Shown here in pieces: positions 8,929 to 16,279 of a DNA stretch of 64,000 bases. The notes beneath the pieces are model-generated. The model was not told the DNA's origin. It saw only the letters and a list, made by a program, of their open reading frames with translations, and did not search any database. The stretch is from Neorhizobium huautlense (lineage in GTDB: Bacteria; Pseudomonadota; Alphaproteobacteria; Rhizobiales; Rhizobiaceae), in the NCBI RefSeq assembly GCF_030811685.1, contig NZ_JAUSRF010000003.1:124001-188000 (forward strand). Reading direction: 5' to 3'. The position numbers were made by a program, and so were the translations under genes. Every line of letters starts with the position of its first letter. Position 1 is the first letter of the stretch.

Positions 8929-9687
8929 TCAAACCGCCTGATCGTATTCGAGGCTGGCCTGAATGAGTTCACGGGCATAAGGGTCTTTTGCCGCGCCGGT
9001 TGCCAGCACGTCCCGGCTCATCACTTCGACGATCCGGCCATGCTGCATCACTGCCAGCCGCTCGCACATATGGTCGATAACCGCAAGGTCATGGCTGACG
9101 AACAGATAGGTGAGGTTACGCTTCGTCCGCAAATCGGCAAGCAGATTCAGCACTTCCGCCTGCACCGATACGTCGAGAGCCGAGGTCGGCTCGTCGAGCA
9201 GCAGGATGCGGGGTTCGAGAATGAGGGCGCGGGCAATCGCCACACGCTGGCGCTGGCCGCCCGACAGTTCGTGCGGATATCGCGAAAGGAAGTCGGGGTT
9301 GAGGCCGACATCGATCAGCGCCTTTTCCATGCGCTCCACCTGCCGGTCCATACGGTGAATGCGCAGCGGTTCCTGCAACGCCGTGCGGATGGACTGGCGC
9401 GGATGCAGCGAACCGTAGGGGTCCTGAAACACCATCTGCACGGCACGGCAATAATCGGCAAACGGCATGTCATTGACGGAAGTGCCTTCCAGCTTCACAT
9501 CGCCTTCCCAGGAATTCAGCAGGCGGGCAATGCAGCGCAGGATGGTGGATTTGCCCGAGCCGGATTCTCCGACAAGCCCGAAGGATTCGCCGGCAGCGAC
9601 CGAAAAACACACGTCGCCGAGAATGCGCCGCTTGGCGGGGCCGTGGCCGAGACTGATCGAAACCTGGTTGACTTCAATCGCGGTCAT
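8929..9687 (-). CDS. peptide/opine-type ABC importer ATPase (DppF-like)
   Basis: 252 residues. Walker A is GESGSGKST, the Q-loop region is VFQDPYGSLHPRQSIRTALQEPL, the signature is LSGGQRQRVAIARAL, Walker B is ILLLDEPTSALD, and the switch His lies in FVSHDLAVIDH. The chosen start (MTAIEVNQ) gives a 4-base ATGA overlap with the preceding ATPase gene; an in-frame extension further upstream would run through that gene and is not used. In this family two different ATPases pair under two different permeases. The C-terminus lacks the long oligopeptide-binding extension of some DppF proteins, ending shortly after DPYARELIQASL. Confidence 0.92.
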   Translation of the reverse strand: MTAIEVNQVSISLGHGPAKRRILGDVCFSVAAGESFGLVGESGSGKSTILRCIARLLNSWEGDVKLEGTSVNDMPFADYCRAVQMVFQDPYGSLHPRQSIRTALQEPLRIHRMDRQVERMEKALIDVGLNPDFLSRYPHELSGGQRQRVAIARALILEPRILLLDEPTSALDVSVQAEVLNLLADLRTKRNLTYLFVSHDLAVIDHMCERLAVMQHGRIVEVMSRDVLATGAAKDPYARELIQASLEYDQAV

Positions 9688-10541
9688 ACGCTCGTCTCCT
9701 GCGGTGAGAGTGCCTGCGGCTGGCGGTTGAGAACGGGCAGGGGCTGGCGATTGCCGCCAATATGCGGCTGCGCCGCCAGCAGGCCCTTGGTATAGGGATG
9801 CGTGCAATTCTTCATGTCGCGTGCCGCGCGTTCTTCCACCACTTCGCCGTGGCGCATGACGAGAACGCGGTCGCAGAAATTACGCACCAGATTGAGATCG
9901 TGACTGATCATGATCAGGCCGATACCCTTGTTGGTGACGAGTTCGTTCAAAATGTTCAGCACCTGCATGCGTACCGTCACGTCGAGGGCCGAAGTCGGCT
10001 CGTCGGCGATGATGATCTGCGGCTCGGGGATCAGCATCATGGCGATCATGATGCGCTGGCCCATGCCGCCGGAAACTTCGTGCGGATAAAGGCCGTAAAC
10101 CCGTTCCGGATCGCGGATCTGTACCGCCTCCAGCATGTCGAGCGTCTTCTGTTTGGCGACAGCTGCCGAAGCGCTGTAGTGCACACGGTAGGCTTCCGCG
10201 ATCTGATCGCCGACCGGATGCACAGGGTTGAGCGAAAATTTCGGGTCCTGCAGGATCATCGAAATGCGCCGGCCGCGAATGGTCAGCATCTGCCTTTCGC
10301 TTGCGGCGAGAAGATCGGTGCCGCTGAAATCCATGCGATCGGCTTCGATCTTTGCAGTCGGCAGCAGTTTCAGCAGCGCGCGGCCGATGGTGGATTTGCC
10401 GGAGCCGGACTCGCCGACAATACCAAGTCGTTCACGGCCGAGATCGAAGGAAACGCCCTTGACCACATTGTTGTAGCTCTTGCCGCTGCGATAGCTGACC
10501 TGCAGATTTTCGACTTTCAGGAGAGGCTGGTTGTTGTCCAT
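9684..10541 (-). CDS. peptide/opine-type ABC importer ATPase (DppD-like)
   Basis: 285 residues with Walker A GESGSGKST, the D-type Q-loop segment MILQDPKFSLNPVHPVGDQIAEAYRVH, a slightly unusual signature VSGGMGQRIMIAMML in place of LSGGMRQR, Walker B IIIADEPTSALD, and ISHDLNLVRN. The C-terminal HPYTKGLLAAQPHIGG is the conserved tail of the oligopeptide-transport ATPase family, in which a [4Fe-4S]-type cysteine cluster is sometimes present. It partners with the ATPase encoded downstream to power the two permeases encoded upstream. AGGAGCG precedes the ATG. Confidence 0.92.
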   Translation of the reverse strand: MDNNQPLLKVENLQVSYRSGKSYNNVVKGVSFDLGRERLGIVGESGSGKSTIGRALLKLLPTAKIEADRMDFSGTDLLAASERQMLTIRGRRISMILQDPKFSLNPVHPVGDQIAEAYRVHYSASAAVAKQKTLDMLEAVQIRDPERVYGLYPHEVSGGMGQRIMIAMMLIPEPQIIIADEPTSALDVTVRMQVLNILNELVTNKGIGLIMISHDLNLVRNFCDRVLVMRHGEVVEERAARDMKNCTHPYTKGLLAAQPHIGGNRQPLPVLNRQPQALSPQETSV

Positions 10542-10553
10542 CGCTGTCGCTCC

Positions 10554-11459
10554 TTAGTGCTGTTTCGGGTCGAGCGCATCGCGCAGGCCGTCGCCCAGAA
10601 GGTTGAAGGCAAGGCTGACGAGCAGGATGGCGCCGCCGGGAAAGGCGACCAGCCACCAGTTGTCGAGCATGTAACGACGGCCGGTGGCGATCATCGCGCC
10701 CCATTCCGGCAGCGGCGGCTGTGCGCCGAGACCAAGGAAACCGAGGCCAGCGGCGGTCAGGATGACTGTCGCCATCGATAGCGTGATGCGCACCAGAACG
10801 GACGGCATGCACATCGGCACGATCGACTTGACGATGATGCGCAGGGAAGATGCGCCTTGCATGCGCGAAGCCGAGATGTAATCCGCGTTGCGGAAGGTCA
10901 GTGTTTCGGCGCGTGCCAGACGAGCGATTGGCGGCCAGGCGGTGAGGCCGATGGCGATGATGGCGTTTTCCAGACCCGCGCCGAGAGCCGCAACAAAGGC
11001 GAGCGAAAGGATCAGGCTAGGGAAGGACAGAAAAATATCGGTGATGCGCATCATCACCGTATCGTACCAGCCACCGAAATAACCGGCGGTGGTGCCGACC
11101 AGAAGGCCGACCGGACCGACGATGACCGAGACGATGGTGATGATCGTCAGGCTGATGCGCGTGCCGTAGATGATGCGGCTCATGATGTCGCGGCCGAGTT
11201 CGTCGGTGCCGAACCAGTGCGTCGCATTCGGCGGCTGCAACACGTTGTTGAGGTTGATCACATTCGGGTCGAATGGCGCCAGAAGCGGAGCGACGAGTGC
11301 GGTCAGAAGCAGGATCGAGATGACGATCAGGCCGAAACCGGAGGACGGGTTGCCGAGCAGTTCGCGAATGACCGCAAGCAACCGCCGCAGGGCCGAGTTG
11401 GGGTTCGAAAGCGAAGCCGGCATGACGGTGTCCTGAGAGTTGAGTGTCTGTGTGGCCAT
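10554..11459 (-). CDS. peptide/opine-type ABC importer permease (DppC-like)
   Basis: 301 residues. The protein has a cytoplasmic N-terminus, an early helix (GLIVISILLLTALVAPLLAPF), and the DppC marker HWFGTDELGRDIMSRIIYGTRISL, followed by about five more helices. The EAA-type coupling loop is GASSLRIIVKSIVPMCMPSVLVRI. The C-terminus ends NLLGDGLRDALDPKQH, which is diagnostic of the family. It forms the heterodimeric channel with the DppB-like protein encoded just upstream (one base between stop and ATG). Confidence 0.93.
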   Translation of the reverse strand: MATQTLNSQDTVMPASLSNPNSALRRLLAVIRELLGNPSSGFGLIVISILLLTALVAPLLAPFDPNVINLNNVLQPPNATHWFGTDELGRDIMSRIIYGTRISLTIITIVSVIVGPVGLLVGTTAGYFGGWYDTVMMRITDIFLSFPSLILSLAFVAALGAGLENAIIAIGLTAWPPIARLARAETLTFRNADYISASRMQGASSLRIIVKSIVPMCMPSVLVRITLSMATVILTAAGLGFLGLGAQPPLPEWGAMIATGRRYMLDNWWLVAFPGGAILLVSLAFNLLGDGLRDALDPKQH

Positions 11460-11460
11460 G

Positions 11461-12477
11461 TCACCGCGTCCTCGGATCGAAAATCTTGTAGAGCGCGTCG
11501 GACAGAAGGTTCAGCGCGATGAAGATGATGCCGACAAGAAGCACGCAGGTCATGACCGCGTTCATGTCGCCGATCAGCATGTTGTTGGTGATGTACTGGC
11601 CAAAGCCCGGCCAGGAGAACACGGTCTCGATCAGCACCGCGCCTTCGAGAAGGCTGCCATAGGCAAGCGCCACGATGGTCACCAGCTGCACGCGGATGTT
11701 CGCGAATGCGTGGTGCCAGATGGTGCGGTGCTTGGAGAGGCCTTTGACGCGGGCAGTGGTGATGTATTCCTGGTTCAGCTGGTCCAGCATGAAGCTGCGG
11801 GTCATGCGGGTGATATAGGCCATCGACGAATAACCGAGGATGCTGGCCGGCAGAAGGAGGTGGTTCACCGCATCCCAGAACACTTCCCAGTCACCGGCGA
11901 TCAGGCTGTCGATCAGAAGGAAACCGGTCGTTTCCGGCACCAGACCGATATAGAAGTCGGAGATACGTCCGCCACCGCCGACCAGATCGAGCACGGCATA
12001 AAAGATGATCAGACCGATCATGCCGGTCCAGAAGATCGGCATGGAATGGCCGATCAGCGTCAGGAAGCGGATGACGTGATCAATCGGCTTGTTGCGTTTG
12101 ACGGCGGCCAGAATACCGAGCGGAATGCCGAGGCCCGCACCGAACAGGATCGCGAATGTGGCAAGTTCGATCGTCGCCGGCATCACATGCAGGATGTCAT
12201 TGATGACCGGCTGGCCGGTGCGGATCGAGGTGCCGAAATCGCCCTGGGCCAGATCGGTCACGTAACGGAAAAACTGCTGGTAGATCGGCAGGTTGGCGCC
12301 GATGCGCTCCGCCACCATTTCATAGGTCGCCTGGTCCGCTTCCTCGCCGATGATGGCGCGAACGGGATCGACCGGCATCATGCGCCCGATGGTAAATGTC
12401 AGGACGAGCAGGCCGACAAGGGTAACGAATATCGTGCCGGCCTGCCGCCCAAAGGCGGTGAAACTCTCGGACTTCAT
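11461..12477 (-). CDS. peptide/opine-type ABC importer permease (DppB-like)
   Basis: 338 residues with six or so membrane helices. Family hallmarks are the start helix GTIFVTLVGLLVLTFTIGRMMPVDPVRAI, the periplasmic segment GDFGTSIRTGQPVINDI, the EAA-type loop KGLSKHRTIWHHAFANIRVQLVTI, and the end GALLxT-like GAVLIETVFSWPGFGQY...LSDALYKIFDPRTR. It is the partner of the DppC-like permease. It is separated from the binding-protein gene by a 78-base gap that holds a stable hairpin, so its expression may be lower than that of the binding protein. Confidence 0.93.
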   Translation of the reverse strand: MKSESFTAFGRQAGTIFVTLVGLLVLTFTIGRMMPVDPVRAIIGEEADQATYEMVAERIGANLPIYQQFFRYVTDLAQGDFGTSIRTGQPVINDILHVMPATIELATFAILFGAGLGIPLGILAAVKRNKPIDHVIRFLTLIGHSMPIFWTGMIGLIIFYAVLDLVGGGGRISDFYIGLVPETTGFLLIDSLIAGDWEVFWDAVNHLLLPASILGYSSMAYITRMTRSFMLDQLNQEYITTARVKGLSKHRTIWHHAFANIRVQLVTIVALAYGSLLEGAVLIETVFSWPGFGQYITNNMLIGDMNAVMTCVLLVGIIFIALNLLSDALYKIFDPRTR

Positions 12478-12508
12478 GGAGCCTCCTCAAAATGGTGTGG
12501 GAGGCCGG

Positions 12509-12541
12509 GGCGCTGCCGAAGATGAAGACGCGGGCAGCGCC
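12509..12541 (-). other. stem-loop between binding-protein and permease genes
   Basis: A perfect 9-base inverted repeat GGCGCTGCC/GGCAGCGCC with a 15-base loop lies within the operon, without a following T-run. Such hairpins commonly protect the upstream mRNA from 3' exonucleases and so raise the amount of binding protein relative to the membrane components. This role is inference. Confidence 0.55.
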
Positions 12542-12555
12542 GCGGCTGTAGCGGA

Positions 12556-14166
12556 TTACCGCTCTTTGGTGACCGTGCGCAGCTGGGTGGACCACGACGG
12601 GTTCAGCTGCAGCCCCTTGATGTCGGCGCGGAAGCCGACGCTGTCGACGACTTCGGAGAAGGGCTGCAGGGCAGGGACCATGTCGGCGTAATAGGTCTGG
12701 ATCGCCTCGTAGTCCTTGATCTGCTTATCCTTGTTGCCCTCGATGAGAGCATCGTCGATCATCTTGTTGATCTTCTCGTCATAGAAGGACGTACGCCAGC
12801 CCTGGAAGTTGGTGAGCTTGGCCGCATCCGAATTATCCGGATTGTAGACCGTGGCGCGCAGGTTACTGTCCGGGTGCGGCAACTGACCGCCGCCGCCGCG
12901 ACCGACAAGCAGTTCATACTTACGCTCGCGCATGGCGCCGTAAATCTGGTCGCCGGTGCCGGTGATGATCTCGGCCTTGATGCCGCCTTGGGCAAGCGTT
13001 GCCTGAATGGCGGTGGCCGCGCTCATGAAGGGTACGTCGGAAATCGCGCGCAGGGTGGTCGAAAAGCCGTTCGGATAACCGGCTTCAGCCAGCAGCGCCT
13101 TCGCCTTTTCGACGTCGAACTCGTAACCGGCATTCGGCAGCGAGCCAAAAATGCCGCTTGCGATCGGACGATCACGCAACCTGCCGAAATAAGGGAGAAC
13201 GCTGTCGTTCAGGCCCTGATAATCGATGAGATAACGCAGCGCCTCGCGAACCTTCGGGTTCTGAAATTTTTCGTCCTTCATCGACACGGCGAGATAATAG
13301 AAACCGCTGCCGCCATTGGTCTGGATCTCGACGTTTTCGTCTTTTTCCAGTGCCTTCAGGTCGGCGGCCGACATCGAGAAGGCGATGTCGATATCGCCCT
13401 TTTCCAGCATCAGGCGCTGGCTTTGGGATTCGGCCAGATGGCGCATCATGATGCGCTTCATCGCCGGCTTTTCACCCCAGTATTCCGGGTTCTGGTCGAG
13501 AATGACACGTTCGTTGGAAGCCCACTGGCCGAGCGTGAACGGGCCTGAACCGGCGGACTTGTTGGTCAGCCATGCTGCTCCCTGATCGCCGTTCTTTTCG
13601 TTCTCCATCACGGTTTTCATGTCGAGAATGGAGCCGGGGCCGACAATGCCGAGCGTCTGAACGATGATCTGCGGATCAAGCTTTTTCGGCAGTGTGACGA
13701 CGACCGTCTGCGCATCGGGAGCGGTGAAGCTGGCATCCGCATTTGCGGCAGTAAACCCGTGCGTTTTGAGGAACGATGCCTGTGCGAGATTCAGTTTCAT
13801 CAGGCGCTTGAACGACCAGACGACATCTTCCGACGTGACCGGATTGCCGGAGGCGAATTTTGCGCCCTCGCGCAGCTTGAAGGTGATCGAGCCGTTATCG
13901 TCGGCGATCGTCCAGCTTTCGGCGAGCTGCGGATCGACCTTGGCACGGTCGACCGGGTTCAGCGAAACGAGGTTGTCATATATGTTGGCGAGAACCTGCA
14001 CGGTCTCCTTGCCGGTAATCGCGGCCGGGTCCAGTGTCAGGATGTTGTTCATCGAAAAACCGACGACCAGCATGGTCGGTGGGGTTTCGGCGTAAACGGG
14101 CTGAGAAAGCAGGGTCGAGGCAAAAAGAGCGGCGCCGAGCAATTTTATGGATGGTTTCATCGTCAT
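12556..14166 (-). CDS. peptide/opine-type ABC importer periplasmic binding protein
   Basis: 536 residues of the SBP_bac_5 (DppA/OppA) family. A Sec signal peptide is visible: positive start MTMKPSIK, hydrophobic LLGAALFASTLL and a cleavage region near PVYAETPP. Typical signatures are FSMNNILTLDPAAITGKET near the N-terminus, VTSEDVVWSFKRLM, and late PDSNLRATVYNPDNSD. The family binds peptides, nickel, sugars, opines or glycosides, so the name does not fix the ligand. GGGAGG lies immediately before the ATG at 14166, which decides the start over an in-frame GTG-type codon four codons earlier. It is the first gene of the operon. Confidence 0.92.
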   Translation of the reverse strand: MTMKPSIKLLGAALFASTLLSQPVYAETPPTMLVVGFSMNNILTLDPAAITGKETVQVLANIYDNLVSLNPVDRAKVDPQLAESWTIADDNGSITFKLREGAKFASGNPVTSEDVVWSFKRLMKLNLAQASFLKTHGFTAANADASFTAPDAQTVVVTLPKKLDPQIIVQTLGIVGPGSILDMKTVMENEKNGDQGAAWLTNKSAGSGPFTLGQWASNERVILDQNPEYWGEKPAMKRIMMRHLAESQSQRLMLEKGDIDIAFSMSAADLKALEKDENVEIQTNGGSGFYYLAVSMKDEKFQNPKVREALRYLIDYQGLNDSVLPYFGRLRDRPIASGIFGSLPNAGYEFDVEKAKALLAEAGYPNGFSTTLRAISDVPFMSAATAIQATLAQGGIKAEIITGTGDQIYGAMRERKYELLVGRGGGGQLPHPDSNLRATVYNPDNSDAAKLTNFQGWRTSFYDEKINKMIDDALIEGNKDKQIKDYEAIQTYYADMVPALQPFSEVVDSVGFRADIKGLQLNPSWSTQLRTVTKER

Positions 14167-14239
14167 AGATCCTCCCAATCACGACTGCCTCCTCCAAGGC
14201 AGTAAAACCGAATTAAGAGATATGATGTCCTACGATGTC

Positions 14240-14251
14240 TGTCAACCGACA
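14240..14251 (-). promoter_or_regulatory. candidate operator upstream of the first transporter operon
   Basis: TGTCAACCGACA is a dyad (TGTC and GACA in complementary orientation, 4-base centre) 74 bases before the binding-protein start. The 283 bases between this gene and the sigma factor gene otherwise hold only AT-richer promoter-like sequence and no convincing gene. It could be bound by the GntR regulator of the operon. The evidence is symmetry and position only. Confidence 0.3.
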
Positions 14252-14449
14252 ACGTGTTGTTGATCGTCAAACCTTGCGATATCCCCGCATACACGAGAAA
14301 TGCGCATCCATGGGTTGTTTGTCATGGCTGGAAGGCCGCCTTCAGGGTGATTGAAAAGCACATTTCGACACGATAACCAAACAAGACTGCAAAACTCCAG
14401 ATTTGTTTGAGCCAACTGTGATAATCGCCGACGAAAGCATCGCCTGACC

Positions 14450-14974
14450 ATGAACCGCGACATAACGCGGCTCGACGCGATCTTTTCCGACATGCGGGAG
14501 GCCCTGCTGCAATCCGTTCTGCGTGTCGTTCGTGATGCTGCGGTGGCGGAGGAATTGACGCACGACGCCTATCTGCGTGCCCGTAAGGCGCTGGAAACAT
14601 CCACGCCACGTCATCTGGAGGCTTTCCTGTGGCAGACCGCGCGCAATCTGGCGCTGGACCATATGCGCTGGAAGAAGGTGCGCGGTGGTACCGCCTCATT
14701 CGATGATGTCACCGGTGCCGAACAGGTTTTCGCCGACCCTCAGCCTTCCGCAGAAGACCATGTCATCCAGAAGGACAATTTGCGCGTGGTCGGGGACGCA
14801 TTGCAAAAGCTGCCGCCGCGTGCGCAAAAAGTCTGGATATTGAGTCGCGTGGAAGGCTGGCCTTATCCCCGTATTGCCGCACATCTCGATGTGTCTCCGA
14901 ATACCGTTTTCAACGACATCAAAATGGTGATGGCCCTGCTCATGGACCTGCGCCGAAAGATGGATGCCGAATGA
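14450..14974 (+). CDS. ECF RNA polymerase sigma factor, FecI-like
   Basis: 174 residues, a standard ECF size. Region 2 is recognisable as VAEELTHDAYLRARKAL followed by LEAFLWQTARNLALDHMRWKK. Region 4 has LQKLPPRAQKVWILSRVEGWPYPRIAAHLDVSPNTVFNDIKMVM, the helix-turn-helix that reads the -35 element. FecI-type factors are activated through a membrane FecR protein when a TonB-dependent receptor binds its substrate. The next two genes are exactly FecR and such a receptor. The gene has its own upstream region and I do not see the shared motif of the next two genes in front of it. Confidence 0.92.
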   Translation: MNRDITRLDAIFSDMREALLQSVLRVVRDAAVAEELTHDAYLRARKALETSTPRHLEAFLWQTARNLALDHMRWKKVRGGTASFDDVTGAEQVFADPQPSAEDHVIQKDNLRVVGDALQKLPPRAQKVWILSRVEGWPYPRIAAHLDVSPNTVFNDIKMVMALLMDLRRKMDAE

Positions 14975-15025
14975 TGTTTCAGTCCCCTTTGTCCGTCACG
15001 CCGGATTTATCGCAGTGTCCCGATT

Positions 15026-15058
15026 GTTTTTTTGTGAGAAAGGCGGGGATCGCACGTC
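15026..15058 (+). promoter_or_regulatory. candidate ECF-sigma promoter of fecR
   Basis: GTTTTTTTGTGAGA (15026-15039) is followed 10 bases later by TCGCACGTC (15050-15058). The same two blocks, with the same 24-base offset, precede the receptor gene. A CGTC-containing -10 block about 15 bases after the upstream block fits ECF-type promoters. It lies 46 bases before the fecR ATG. Confidence 0.6.
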
Positions 15059-15103
15059 TTCTTTCATATGGCCATCTGATGAACGGACCATTGGGCATTT
15101 GCC

Positions 15104-16117
15104 ATGCGTGAGATCACAGCGGGACAGGAATTGGACAACGGTTTTCAGCATCCGGATGCCGTGATGGACGAGGCGTTGAACTGGCTGGTCCGTCTGGAAG
15201 CCGGCGGCTTCGTGAAGCCTGCCGAAAAGGCCCGGTTTGAAACATGGCTGGATGCGGCACCCGCTCACCGCATGGCATGGGCAGAGGTCAAAACGGTCTG
15301 GGCCGCGCCGGAAACGCTGGTCGCCGCGCAACAGCTGGATATGCATATCGGCAGCCAGCCCATTCCGCTGCGCAAAGCCGCAAGAACGCCGCAAATCGGC
15401 TGGGGGCGGCAGGCCTTCGCCGCCGCAGCCTGTCTGGTGGCCCTGGTCGGCGCAACCTATCTCGCGTGGCACGCCATGCCGCGCATGCTGGCGGATTATA
15501 CGACCGAAGCCGGAGAGCGTAGGGACATCACGCTGCCGGATGGCTCGCGCATGGTTCTGAACACTGGCAGTGCCGCCACACTTGCGTTTTCCGAAGGCAA
15601 ACGCGGCGTCCGGCTGATCGAGGGCGAGGCATGGTTCGATGTCGTGCATGATGCGGCAAAGCCATTTCACGTCGCCGGGCATTACAGCGATGTTGAGGTA
15701 AAGGGCACCGCCTTTGCCGTGAAGGTCGAAGGCGATGCCGACACCGTGTCGCTGCAGCGTGGCGCGGTCGATGCCGTTCATGAGAATAAGGCGATTGCCG
15801 TCGTTCACCTCGTGCCGGGCGAAATGGTGACGGCTTCCAAAGACGCCATGTCCGCTGCCAGAACCTTCGACGCCGATCAGCAGCTTGGCTGGCTGCAGGG
15901 CCGCGTGGTGATCGATGCGAAACCGCTGGGTGCGGCGCTGGCGGAAGTCGGCCGTTATTTCGACGGGCGGATCATGGTTCTCAATCGGGAACTCATCAAT
16001 GTCACGGTCAGCGGCGATTATCGCACCGACCGCGCAGAGGCAGCGGTCGCCAGTCTGGCGGCGGCTGCGGGCGGCAAGATCACCCGGCTTCCGGGCGGCT
16101 ACATAATCATTCGGTAA
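15104..16117 (+). CDS. FecR-family anti-sigma/sigma regulator
   Basis: 337 residues. The cytoplasmic N-terminus (about 1-95) has the DUF4880-like segment ALNWLVRLEAGGFVKPAEKARFETWLDAAPAHRMAW, which holds the sigma factor. One membrane helix follows (FAAAACLVALVGATYLAW), then a periplasmic FecR domain with RRDITLPDGSRMVLNTGSAATLAF and PFHVAGHYSDVEVKGTAFAV. The C-terminal 70 residues (VVIDAKPLGAALAEVGRYFDGRIMV...) form an STN-like module that contacts the receptor's signalling domain. It passes the substrate-bound signal from the outer-membrane receptor to the FecI-like factor. The ribosome site before the ATG is weak. Confidence 0.92.
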   Translation: MREITAGQELDNGFQHPDAVMDEALNWLVRLEAGGFVKPAEKARFETWLDAAPAHRMAWAEVKTVWAAPETLVAAQQLDMHIGSQPIPLRKAARTPQIGWGRQAFAAAACLVALVGATYLAWHAMPRMLADYTTEAGERRDITLPDGSRMVLNTGSAATLAFSEGKRGVRLIEGEAWFDVVHDAAKPFHVAGHYSDVEVKGTAFAVKVEGDADTVSLQRGAVDAVHENKAIAVVHLVPGEMVTASKDAMSAARTFDADQQLGWLQGRVVIDAKPLGAALAEVGRYFDGRIMVLNRELINVTVSGDYRTDRAEAAVASLAAAAGGKITRLPGGYIIIR

Positions 16118-16125
16118 ATTCTCAA

Positions 16126-16158
16126 GTTTTTTTGTGAGATCGATCGATCTCGAACGTC
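16126..16158 (+). promoter_or_regulatory. candidate ECF-sigma promoter of the TonB-dependent receptor gene
   Basis: GTTTTTTTGTGAGA (16126-16139) and TCGAACGTC (16150-16158) repeat the blocks found before fecR, identical in spacing and differing only at one base of the second block. It lies about 120 bases before the receptor start. Confidence 0.6.
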
Positions 16159-16279
16159 AACCGCTACTGAAGGCCTGCTGCAACGCATCGGGCCACCGGT
16201 GAGCCGAGGGGGCTCATCGCTTTGTACCGGTAGTGCTTGCCACCCATGACGGATGGCGAGGGGCGTTCAGGAGATGGAA

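Noticed and set aside
7897..9795. A 632-residue open frame on the + strand across the hydrolase, regulator and ATPase genes
   Set aside because: It lies opposite three genes with clear domains, and its own sequence is rich in Arg, His and Gln with no recognisable motif. It is a GC-driven antisense frame.
15026..15039. T-rich stretch after the sigma gene as a terminator
   Set aside because: No GC-rich hairpin precedes it, and the same block occurs before the receptor gene with a second conserved block at fixed spacing, so a promoter fits better.
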